DNA from: JBEKCP01 sp050014815
GTDB lineage: Bacteria > Planctomycetota > Planctomycetia > Pirellulales > Thermoguttaceae
DNA: 30,827 nucleotides
Reading direction: 5' to 3'
NCBI GenBank assembly: GCA_050014815.1
Contig: JBEKCP010000007.1
Location: 1-30,827, forward strand
Part shown: piece after piece, positions 21,549 through 27,904 of the stretch
Layout of the letters: the number at the start of each line of letters is the position of its first letter
Numbering within the stretch: the first letter of the stretch is position 1
Position numbers and translations under genes: made by a program
Notes under the pieces: model-generated
Database searches by the model: none
Told to the model about the DNA's origin: nothing
The model's input: the letters and a program-made list of their open reading frames with translations, nothing else

Positions 21549-22223
21549 TCAGGCCGCGGCAACGACGGTTCTCCGCAAATGGAGTCTCGCCTGGTTCAGA
21601 CGGCTCTTGACGGTGCCCAGCGGAATCCCCAGCATGTCGGCGGCCTCCTGGTATGCAAGACCGCGCAGCAGGACCAGAACGAGGACTTCGCGCAGGCGGG
21701 CCGGGAGCGAATCGACCTGCCGCCGGAGTTTCTGGCGGTCTTCGGTCGTCTCCAACCGATCCGACGGGGGCAGGGCCCGTGCGTCCGGCAAATCCTCCAG
21801 GGATCGTCCGTCCGCGTCGGGATCATGGCGCCGCCCCCGCGCACCAAGGCCGAGGCGGTTGTGTCGCCGATTCTGACGGAACAGGTCGATTGCCCGCGTC
21901 GTGGCAATGCGGTAAACCCACGGCCGGAACCGCCGGCGCGGATCGAACTCGCGGCGGCGGAGATGGACCGCCAGAAAGGTGGCCTGAAAAGCGTCCTCGG
22001 CCAGGCCGGCGTCGCCCAGGTATTTGCGAAGGTAACTGTACAGCGGCCGCTCGTAGCGGCGGACAAGCTCCTCGAACGCCTCGCGAGTCCCCTTCCGCGC
22101 GTATTCGACCAACAGGTTCTCATCCGGCCAAGTCGACCACGCGTTCTCTCTGCTCGCGTCAACCGGGACCCCGGCACCGTAGGCGTGATGCCCGCGTCCG
22201 GCCTTGGACAGGCATGGTGTCAT
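21549..22223 (-). CDS. ECF (RpoE-type) sigma factor
   Basis: This is a 224-aa protein. Sigma region 2 lies at about 35-120 (LLVEYARKGTREAFEELVRR, AEDAFQATFLAVH, RPWVYRIATTRAIDLFRQ) and region 4 at about 165-220 (LPARLREVLVLVLLRGLAYQ, EAADMLGIPLGTVKSRL). The intervening linker is Arg/Asp-rich. AAAGGA lies 8 nt ahead of the ATG at 22223. No anti-sigma factor is adjacent. The next gene downstream is an RpoD-like factor, so two sigma factors of different classes are encoded 48 nt apart. An N-terminal extension of about 30 residues precedes region 2. Confidence 0.88.
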   Translation of the reverse strand: MTPCLSKAGRGHHAYGAGVPVDASRENAWSTWPDENLLVEYARKGTREAFEELVRRYERPLYSYLRKYLGDAGLAEDAFQATFLAVHLRRREFDPRRRFRPWVYRIATTRAIDLFRQNRRHNRLGLGARGRRHDPDADGRSLEDLPDARALPPSDRLETTEDRQKLRRQVDSLPARLREVLVLVLLRGLAYQEAADMLGIPLGTVKSRLNQARLHLRRTVVAAA

Positions 22224-22250
22224 GGGTTGGGTCCTTTCCTTGGCGCTCGT

Positions 22251-22276
22251 GTCGCGGCTTCGCCGCGGATCGCGAC
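22251..22276. other. GC-rich hairpin upstream of the ECF sigma gene
   Basis: CGCGGC-TTC-GCCGCG (22253-22267) forms a perfect stem, and GTCGCG/CGCGAC (22251-22256 and 22271-22276) offers an alternative pairing. It lies between the YqgE/AlgH stop and the ECF start on the minus strand. No U-run follows, so intrinsic termination is doubtful; a 5' leader structure is possible. Confidence 0.4.
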
Positions 22277-22293
22277 AAGACGCCTTCGCTTCG

Positions 22294-22842
22294 TCAGTTC
22301 AGCAGCGGGTCTGCCGGAATGTGCTTGATGTGAAAAATGGTACGCAATTGCAGGCGGGAAACCTGTCTTGCAAGCTGCTCCCAGAGATCACGGCTATCAG
22401 AAAAGATCTGTTCGGACGTGGCGGGAGCAACCCGCCAAATGCCCTGCTCCACCTCGTCATCCAATTGTCCCGGGCCCCAACCGGCATACCCCGTGAAGAC
22501 CTTGCACGGGCGCCCCGTTTGCCCCATGAGCGAGAGCACATTCCTCTCTTTGGCAGAAAAGAACACGCCCGGCAGGAGTCGCCGCTCGCCCAGCAGTGCA
22601 TTCGTGTGGACGGCCATCAATGGCCCTGTCACTGGACCGCCGAAGTTGAACCCCGCCTTTCCCGGGGAAGGCCGCCTGGAGTTGCGTTGCCGGAGGCGGG
22701 GGCGCTTTTCGGCGGTCTCATTCACAATGACACCGAAAGCCGCCCGCCGGGTATGTCCGACTACCAGGATGACGACCCGGACGAAATTGGGATCGAGTTG
22801 ATGGGGAGCCGCCACCAGAAAACGACCTTGAAGGGATTTCAT
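22294..22842 (-). CDS. YqgE/AlgH family protein
   Basis: This is a 182-aa protein matching the family length of about 185. It has the opening LQGRFLVAAPHQLDPNFVR, the strand HTRRAAFGVIVNET, FGGPVTGPLMAVH, and the diagnostic VFTGYAGWGPGQLDDEVEQG. YqgE/AlgH proteins are conserved; the name comes from an alginate-regulation link in Pseudomonas, but their biochemical role remains unclear. A GGAG lies a few bases ahead of the ATG. The lone receiver gene ends 41 nt upstream, so co-transcription is plausible. The loop near residues 45-65 (EKRPRLRQRNSRRPS) is unusually basic. Confidence 0.88.
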   Translation of the reverse strand: MKSLQGRFLVAAPHQLDPNFVRVVILVVGHTRRAAFGVIVNETAEKRPRLRQRNSRRPSPGKAGFNFGGPVTGPLMAVHTNALLGERRLLPGVFFSAKERNVLSLMGQTGRPCKVFTGYAGWGPGQLDDEVEQGIWRVAPATSEQIFSDSRDLWEQLARQVSRLQLRTIFHIKHIPADPLLN

Positions 22843-22883
22843 GTCACTGCTCCGTTGTTACTGGTCCACCGCACAACTTGTCC

Positions 22884-23339
22884 TTAGCTTGGCCCGCCAC
22901 GCACCGCGGCCGAGAGCTTCCCGGGGGAGCCGCTGGCGGCGGGGCGCGGCGACTGCCTCGCGTGTGCGCTGCGCTCCATCGCCGTGCGGATCGCGTCGGC
23001 CAGGTCGTCGTTCTTGTAGGGTTTCTCGATAAAGGCCACCGCCCCGCCCCTCATGGCGCAAGCCACCAGCGGCGCGTCGGCGTAAGCACTGATCACAACC
23101 ACGTACAGGACGCTCCCCATGGCTCGCAGGCGATCCTGCAGTTCGAGGCCGTTCATGCCGCCCAGGCGGAAATCGACAAGCGCACAGCCTCTCAGGCAAG
23201 GGTCATGGCGATCCAGGAACTCCTCGGCGGAACCGAATGTTTCACACTTGATCTTCATGGACGACGCCAGTGCCGCCATGGCTCTGCGCGACTTGCAGTC
23301 ATCGTCGACGACAAACAGGGTGCCTTGGGATGTCTTCAT
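22884..23339 (-). CDS. Single-domain response regulator (FixJ-type receiver only)
   Basis: This is a 151-aa protein from the ATG at 23339, chosen because AGGTG lies about 6 nt before it; a GTG at 23348 is too close to that site. The receiver covers about 6-125: acidic pocket VVDDD (10-14), phospho-acceptor D56 in CALVDFRLGGMNG, switch Ser in VVVISAYADAP, and K in FIEKPYKNDDL. Beyond it there is only a short Ala/Pro/Ser tail and no DNA-binding domain. The receiver is closely similar in layout to the FixJ-like regulator two genes upstream, so it probably arose by duplication and may act as a phosphate sink or competitor for the same kinase. Confidence 0.85.
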   Translation of the reverse strand: MKTSQGTLFVVDDDCKSRRAMAALASSMKIKCETFGSAEEFLDRHDPCLRGCALVDFRLGGMNGLELQDRLRAMGSVLYVVVISAYADAPLVACAMRGGAVAFIEKPYKNDDLADAIRTAMERSAHARQSPRPAASGSPGKLSAAVRGGPS

Positions 23340-23597
23340 GTCTGTCACCTGTTATCAGTGCCGTAGCTTCTGTCTCTATGGTAAGGTGGATCGACGTGCC
23401 GCAAAGTAGCAATTGGCGCACGTTCTTGCGGGTTCCCGCAGGGGTGACCGATCACGGGGACTGTGCCGATTGTCGCGGCAGCGGCCGTGAAGACGGATTT
23501 TGGGTTCGTCACACCCTAAGTGCTGTGCCTGCAACGACTTGCGAGCCGCCATGGCATCCCGGAGATGAGGGAATGAATGCCTTGGAGGGAACGTCGA

Positions 23598-24212
23598 TCA
23601 CCCGACCAATTCGCCCTCGATGGCGAGCCGGACGAGCTCGGCAACGGACTCGACTCTCATCTTGGCAAAGACCTCGTGCCTGCGGCTTTCGATGGTCCGC
23701 GTGCTCATGCTCAATTGCTTGGCGATGACCTTGTTCGGCTTGCCTTGGACGATCAGGTTCATGACGGTCCGCTCGGCCGGCGTGAGCATCGCGGCGCGCT
23801 CCCGGATCTCGCAACGGCGCTGGACCTCGGCACGGGTGGCAGTCTCCTGCGCCAGCGCCTTGCGGATGGCGTCCCAAAGCTCCTCTTCGTCGTAAGGTTT
23901 CTCCAGGAGAGTCACCGCTCCGGCCTTCATGGCGCGGACGGTCGAACGGGTCCGGGGGTAGGCGGTCAGGACGATCACCGGCAACCGGATGCCTTGCTCG
24001 ATGAGCCGGTCCTGCAGGTCCAGCCCGCTCATGCCCATCATGCGGATATCGGTCACGAGACAGCCGGGGCAACTCGAGGTGCGGCGTGCAAGAAACTCCT
24101 CGCCGGAAGAAAACGCCTCGGCCCGGAGCCCCAAGGAACGCACCAGCGCGCAGACCGATTTCCGGGCGCGCTCGTCGTCGTCCACGACGAAAACCGTGGG
24201 TTCAAACGTCAT
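23598..24212 (-). CDS. FixJ-like response regulator (receiver plus LuxR-type HTH)
   Basis: This is a 204-aa protein from the ATG at 24212, preceded by GGAGG; the frame extends further upstream but lies inside the kinase gene. Receiver features: VVDDD (9-13), D55 in CLVTDIRMMGMSG, VIVLTAYPRTR, and LLEKPYDEEELW. The LuxR/FixJ HTH runs about 140-195 (LTPAERTVMNLIVQGKPNKV, TRTIESRRHEVFAKM). It overlaps the kinase stop by 11 nt, so the two are translationally coupled and almost certainly cognate. It is predicted to be a transcription activator; targets are unknown, though the lone receiver downstream is one candidate. Confidence 0.9.
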   Translation of the reverse strand: MTFEPTVFVVDDDERARKSVCALVRSLGLRAEAFSSGEEFLARRTSSCPGCLVTDIRMMGMSGLDLQDRLIEQGIRLPVIVLTAYPRTRSTVRAMKAGAVTLLEKPYDEEELWDAIRKALAQETATRAEVQRRCEIRERAAMLTPAERTVMNLIVQGKPNKVIAKQLSMSTRTIESRRHEVFAKMRVESVAELVRLAIEGELVG

Positions 24213-26103
24213 CGGGACGGCCTCCATCCCCGAAGGGAAGAGTGAAGTGAAAAGCGGCGCCTCCCTCGGGGTTGGGTGTGGCCCAGAGCCGTCCCCCGTG
24301 GGCCTCGACAATCGTGCGAACAATGGTCAGTCCCATTCCCAAGCCCTGCGGCTTGGTGGTCACGTAGGGCTCGAAGATATTCGTTTCGCTCGCGGGGGGC
24401 AGGCCGACGCCGCAATCGGAGACGACCACTTCGACCACCCCGTCGCCGAGCAAGGTCTGAATCGTAATCCGCCGCATGTCCGGCGCGACGCCGTGCATTG
24501 CCTCGATGGCGTTGCTCAAGAGATTGACGAAGACCTGCTGGATCTGCACCCGATCTGCCCGTAGCGGGGGCGAAGCGGCGGAGAAGCAAGTCTCCACGGC
24601 AACCCGAGCCCGCCGCAGTTCGACGGCGACGAGCCCCAGGGCTTCGGCCGCCACCTCCTCGACGCGGCAAACGGAGCGCAGCGCCTGGCCGCGCCGCGCA
24701 AACGACCGCAGGCGTTTCACGACTTCGGCGGCCGACAGGGCGATGTCGGCAATTTCCTCGTTCCATTCGCGAACTCTCTCCAGATCGGGCGGACCTTCTT
24801 CGCCCAGCACGTTCCGGACGGCCTTCGCGTAGTTGAGGATCGCGTAAAGGGGGTGGTTCAACTCGTGAGCCAGTTCCGCCGCCATCTCGCCCAGGGTCGA
24901 AAGCCTCGCCACATGGGTCAATTGCAAACGCATTTGCTGCAGCGCCTCTTCGGCCTGTTTGCGCTCGGTAATGTCCTCCTTGACGGCCAGAAAGTGGGAT
25001 ATCCGGCCGGCCTCATCCTTGATCGAGGTGATGAGCGCCCGCTCCCAGAACAGCGATCCGTCCTTCGCCTTGTTCAGGAATTCGCCGGACCAGTCGCCTC
25101 CGGCCGTGATGGTCTGCCATAGAGTTCGATACTCTTCATCCGAGGTGTGCCCCGACTTGAGGATGCGCGGGTTCTTCCCGAGCGACTCTGCCGACGTGTA
25201 GCCCGTCACCTGGACGAATCGCCGGTTCACGTATTCGATGTTGCCGTTGAGATCGGTGATGATCACGTTGACGGGGCTCTGCTCGACCGCCTGGGAGAGC
25301 TTGCGCAGCGACTCCTCGGCTTTCTTCCGCGCCGTGATATCGACGAAGGCCGCAATGCACCCCCGCACCCGGCCGTGCTCGTCGTGCAAAGGCGTGGCGC
25401 CCCCGAAAAGTGTAATTTGAGCGCCGTCCTGGCGGACTACCTGCATCTCAATATCCCGGATGTCCTTGTTCCGGGCGGCGGCACGTTGCATGGGAAGGTC
25501 GCCGCCGCGGAGCTCCTTCCCCCCCGAGAAGTAGCGGTGCGGGGCCGGTGGTTCGCCCAAAGGCGGCGTCAACGAGAAGTTGAGCTTTCCACTAACGCCG
25601 TACAATTCACTTGCCGCGCGGTTGCCCCTGATGCGTTGGCACGCCGGATCAAGGGCGACCAGGATCGCCGCCGGCGCGACCTCCATCACTTTTTCGATTT
25701 CTTCCACCAGCCCGAGCAACTGCGATTCACTGTCCTTCAGACTGACGACGGATCCTTCCGCCCGGCGACGACCGGCGCGCTGCAAGTTGCTGAGCAGGGT
25801 CACGACGGCGCCTGTGAGGAGGAACAGGGCAAGTGCCGATTGGTCCTCAACGCCGTGGACCAGGAAGGAGCCCCGCGGCGGGACGAACAGGTATGTCGAG
25901 ACTCCCGCACTTGCCGCCAAGGCCAGCAGCGATGGGCCCATCCCGCCATACCAGGCAGTAAGAGCAATGGCGAGGAAACAGGCCGTGTACGGAGCCTGTT
26001 CCCGAAGCAGCGGGTCGAGCAGGAAGCGTAGTGCGGTTGCCAGCGCCACCGCTGCAAACGCAAAAGCATAACGCAGTAGCCGGGAGCCACGAGTTCCGGG
26101 CAT
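24202..26103 (-). CDS. Hybrid-input sensor histidine kinase (DUF4118-PAS-PAS-HisKA-HATPase)
   Basis: This is a 633-aa protein. The N-terminal DUF4118-like four-helix membrane domain (about 1-110) has LLDPLLREQAPYTACFLAIA and WYGGMGPSLLALA, as in KdpD-type sensors. PAS 1 lies at about 130-270 and ends in IAAFVDITARKKAEESL. PAS 2 runs about 272-395, with VIITDLNGNIEYVNRRFVQV and AVKEDITERKQAEEAL. HisKA carries the phospho-acceptor H413 in AAELAHELNHPLYAIL. The ATPase domain, about 500-625, has N-box NLLSNAIEAM, DCGVGLPPA and GLGMGLTIVRTIVEAHGG. The arrangement is FixL-like, but neither PAS shows an obvious haem-binding histidine on reading. The palindromic repeat at 26141-26219 lies 38 nt upstream of its start. 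Confidence 0.9.
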   Translation of the reverse strand: MPGTRGSRLLRYAFAFAAVALATALRFLLDPLLREQAPYTACFLAIALTAWYGGMGPSLLALAASAGVSTYLFVPPRGSFLVHGVEDQSALALFLLTGAVVTLLSNLQRAGRRRAEGSVVSLKDSESQLLGLVEEIEKVMEVAPAAILVALDPACQRIRGNRAASELYGVSGKLNFSLTPPLGEPPAPHRYFSGGKELRGGDLPMQRAAARNKDIRDIEMQVVRQDGAQITLFGGATPLHDEHGRVRGCIAAFVDITARKKAEESLRKLSQAVEQSPVNVIITDLNGNIEYVNRRFVQVTGYTSAESLGKNPRILKSGHTSDEEYRTLWQTITAGGDWSGEFLNKAKDGSLFWERALITSIKDEAGRISHFLAVKEDITERKQAEEALQQMRLQLTHVARLSTLGEMAAELAHELNHPLYAILNYAKAVRNVLGEEGPPDLERVREWNEEIADIALSAAEVVKRLRSFARRGQALRSVCRVEEVAAEALGLVAVELRRARVAVETCFSAASPPLRADRVQIQQVFVNLLSNAIEAMHGVAPDMRRITIQTLLGDGVVEVVVSDCGVGLPPASETNIFEPYVTTKPQGLGMGLTIVRTIVEAHGGRLWATPNPEGGAAFHFTLPFGDGGRPDDV

Positions 26104-26140
26104 CAGTTTGCCCTATTACGATGTGGCAAGACCAAGGGCC

Positions 26141-26219
26141 GGAAAAAAGGGGACAGTCCCCATTTGCCGGAACGGCCCGGAGGTTGCTACGCACAAATGG
26201 GGACTGTCCCCTTTTTTCC
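26141..26219. repeat. Perfect 26-bp inverted repeat with 27-nt loop (GGGGACAGTCCCC family)
   Basis: Arms at 26141-26166 and 26194-26219 are exact reverse complements. Each contains GGAAAAAAGGGGACAGTCCC or its complement, so either strand ends in CCCC followed by six T. The element lies between the GvpF/L stop and the kinase start and would make a strong bidirectional terminator. Arms and loop resemble the elements at 18031 and 19005, marking a dispersed family. Confidence 0.88.
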
Positions 26220-26362
26220 TCCGGGGCGGATTGTACATTACTCCTGCGAGCAAGGCAATCCCCCGCGCGGCGACCTTGGGATGCGTTCGCCGGATGCCTG
26301 CTGTTCTTCGGGCTTTCGCGATTGCCCGCTTTTCTTGGTACGCCAGCCTTGACGACGGGGTC

Positions 26363-27085
26363 TCACCCCGAGCCTTGGACGAAGCTGTACGGTGGCCAGG
26401 GACCAAGAATGGTGGATTGCCAGCCGGTCGTTTCGGCCTTGAACGTCGCCAGGCGATCCAGAAGGGTCCGAAAGAGAGTCCGCTCGACCAATAGCGCCAG
26501 CCGCAGCGTGCCCGGCGGCTCGGGCGAGAGCCTTCGCCAGTCTCGATAGAAACCCTCGACCGCCCGCATGCACCTCTCCGCGGCAAGTTGGGCGTGGCGG
26601 TGCGCCTGGTCCTGCCTCCGGTACAACGCCCGCCGAGCGGCTAAGTACTGCTCCGGCGAGTCCCCCGGCATAGGCGGCCCGACGCACACCACCGGGGCCG
26701 GCTCGTGCGGGCTGGGGCAAAGCTCGATCCGTAGGCCGATCTCCCCGGTGCCCGAGAGTCGATCGAGTTCGGCCAGAATCGCATCATGCCGCCGGCGGAG
26801 CAGGTCGCAAACGGCCTGCTCGTCGGGCAGGGCCCCGCCGAACCGCATCGGGAGGACGTCGGCGTGCCGGTGGATTTCGGCCAGTAGGGCCGCGTGCTCC
26901 AGCGGCGTGAGTTGTCCGACCGAGACTGCCGCGGCAAGCGGGCCGTGGATTAGCCAGGCGCATCCGCGGATCGGGCACCGTGCGGAGCACGGTCGCCGCG
27001 GCTGTTGCCGCGGCTGTTGCTGGCGGATGTCCGCGCTACGACTGATGCCCAGCAGTTGGAGTGGCAACGCAGTCTCCTTCAGCAT
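26363..27085 (-). CDS. Gas vesicle protein GvpF/GvpL family (second copy)
   Basis: 240 aa from the ATG at 27085; a TTG at 27067 with AAGGAG 6 nt upstream is a competitive start and gives a more family-like N-terminus. Family features: the strand IHGPLAAAVSVGQLTPLEHA, the motif HADVLPMRFGGALPDEQAV, and the C-terminal LGPWPPYSFV, the usual end of GvpF/L. A Gln/Arg/Pro-rich stretch near residues 22-32 is odd and could be eroded or repeat-derived. The gene overlaps the upstream GvpF/L by up to 50 nt. GvpF/L proteins bind GvpA during gas-vesicle assembly. No GvpA gene is present in the window. Confidence 0.8.
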   Translation of the reverse strand: MLKETALPLQLLGISRSADIRQQQPRQQPRRPCSARCPIRGCAWLIHGPLAAAVSVGQLTPLEHAALLAEIHRHADVLPMRFGGALPDEQAVCDLLRRRHDAILAELDRLSGTGEIGLRIELCPSPHEPAPVVCVGPPMPGDSPEQYLAARRALYRRQDQAHRHAQLAAERCMRAVEGFYRDWRRLSPEPPGTLRLALLVERTLFRTLLDRLATFKAETTGWQSTILGPWPPYSFVQGSG

Positions 27086-27857
27086 CCAACGAGGGACAGA
27101 AATGGTAGGCCGGCCAGGGCCCGGTCACTTCCAAGTCCAGCCTTTGTCCGGCCAGGGCGCCACGGAGACGCCCGCACGCGGCCTGGAACCCCGGTTCACC
27201 GTGGCGGGCCAACAGGCAGGCCGCGTACCAAACCATCTTTTGCGGACGCCCCAGCAGATCGCGGGGCAAGGGGCGAAGCTGCCGCCAATCGTCGGCCAGG
27301 CGCTGGAGTGCGTCCGCCACCGCGGCGAGTTCCTGCCGGACGGTTGCCTGGATCTCCCGGCGGCGGATGCCCTGCGCCTGCCGGGCGGCCAGATACGCGG
27401 CGCCTTCGGAAGAAGCGCGGACGGCGCAAGGAGGAAAAGCCCCCGGACTGCGTCCGGGGGTTTCGTCAAGATATACCTTGACGGACCACTCGCGGCGATC
27501 GCCGAGCCACCGCAGAAAGCCGGCCACTTCGGCTTCATGCCGCACCAGCTTCGCCAGCATCGAGTGGCGGGAGTGAAAGACAGTGCCCAGCCGCATGGGC
27601 AGGAGCGGCCCGCTCCGCATCGCTTCCCTGACGATCCAATCGTGCCGGACGGCCACCTCGCTCAGCCACGCGACGTCGGTCGTGCCTTCTTCGAGTTTTG
27701 CCAGGTCGAAACGGTCCAAGTCCACGCGGCTGGCCAGTGCCGCCAGCGGGCCGCAAGGCACCGCTTCAACCCGAAAGCGCGGGTCCACGCCGAGCCCCAA
27801 CGGCGGCATCCGGCAATCGGCCCGGGTGATCGCATAAAGATAACAATGGGTATCCAT
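27036..27857 (-). CDS. Gas vesicle protein GvpF/GvpL family (first copy)
   Basis: 273 aa from the ATG at 27857 (MDTHCYLYAITRADCRM); the frame continues upstream into the AAA ATPase gene but that extension is antisense-frame noise. Family features: YLYAITR at the start, VEAVPCGPLAALASRVD, LLPMRLGTVFHSRHSM, SVKVYLD near residue 130, a helical bundle with EGAAYLAARQAQGIRRR, and the ending VTGPWPAYHFCPS. An insertion of roughly 18 residues (ETPGRSPGAFPPCAVRAS) after VKVYLD coincides with a DNA palindrome at 27440-27460. It lies 48 nt downstream of the CDC48-like gene. Confidence 0.85.
   Translation of the reverse strand: MDTHCYLYAITRADCRMPPLGLGVDPRFRVEAVPCGPLAALASRVDLDRFDLAKLEEGTTDVAWLSEVAVRHDWIVREAMRSGPLLPMRLGTVFHSRHSMLAKLVRHEAEVAGFLRWLGDRREWSVKVYLDETPGRSPGAFPPCAVRASSEGAAYLAARQAQGIRRREIQATVRQELAAVADALQRLADDWRQLRPLPRDLLGRPQKMVWYAACLLARHGEPGFQAACGRLRGALAGQRLDLEVTGPWPAYHFCPSLDAEGDCVATPTAGHQS
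27440..27460. repeat. Palindrome CCCCCGGAC-TGC-GTCCGGGGG inside a gvpF/L gene
   Basis: A perfect 9-bp inverted repeat with a 3-nt loop, flanked by A-rich and T-rich sequence (AAAAG / TTTC). On the coding strand it yields the peptide TPGRSPGAF in a position where GvpF/L proteins usually have no such insertion. Frame is kept, so it resembles the other coding-tolerant mini-elements of this window. Confidence 0.7.
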
Positions 27858-27879
27858 TTTCCAAGACCCTCTTTCCCTG

Positions 27880-27902
27880 CCCCTCTCCCGGAGGGAGAGG
27901 GG
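27880..27902. repeat. Palindrome CCCCTCTCCC-GGA-GGGAGAGGGG
   Basis: A perfect 10-bp inverted repeat occupies the 47-nt gap between the AAA ATPase stop and the GvpF/L start. A related element lies at the other side of the ATPase gene (30092-30222). In the minus-strand operon it would form a hairpin just before the GvpF/L ribosome-binding region, perhaps stabilising or separating the messages. Confidence 0.75.
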
Positions 27903-27904
27903 GA

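Noticed and set aside
23414..23430. Sigma54-like TGGC...TTGC element on the + strand
   Set aside because: GG and GC are one base too far apart and no + strand gene lies downstream.
24202..26103. Haem-based oxygen sensing like FixL
   Set aside because: Domain order and partner are FixL/FixJ-like, but I could not point to the haem-ligating histidine in either PAS domain.
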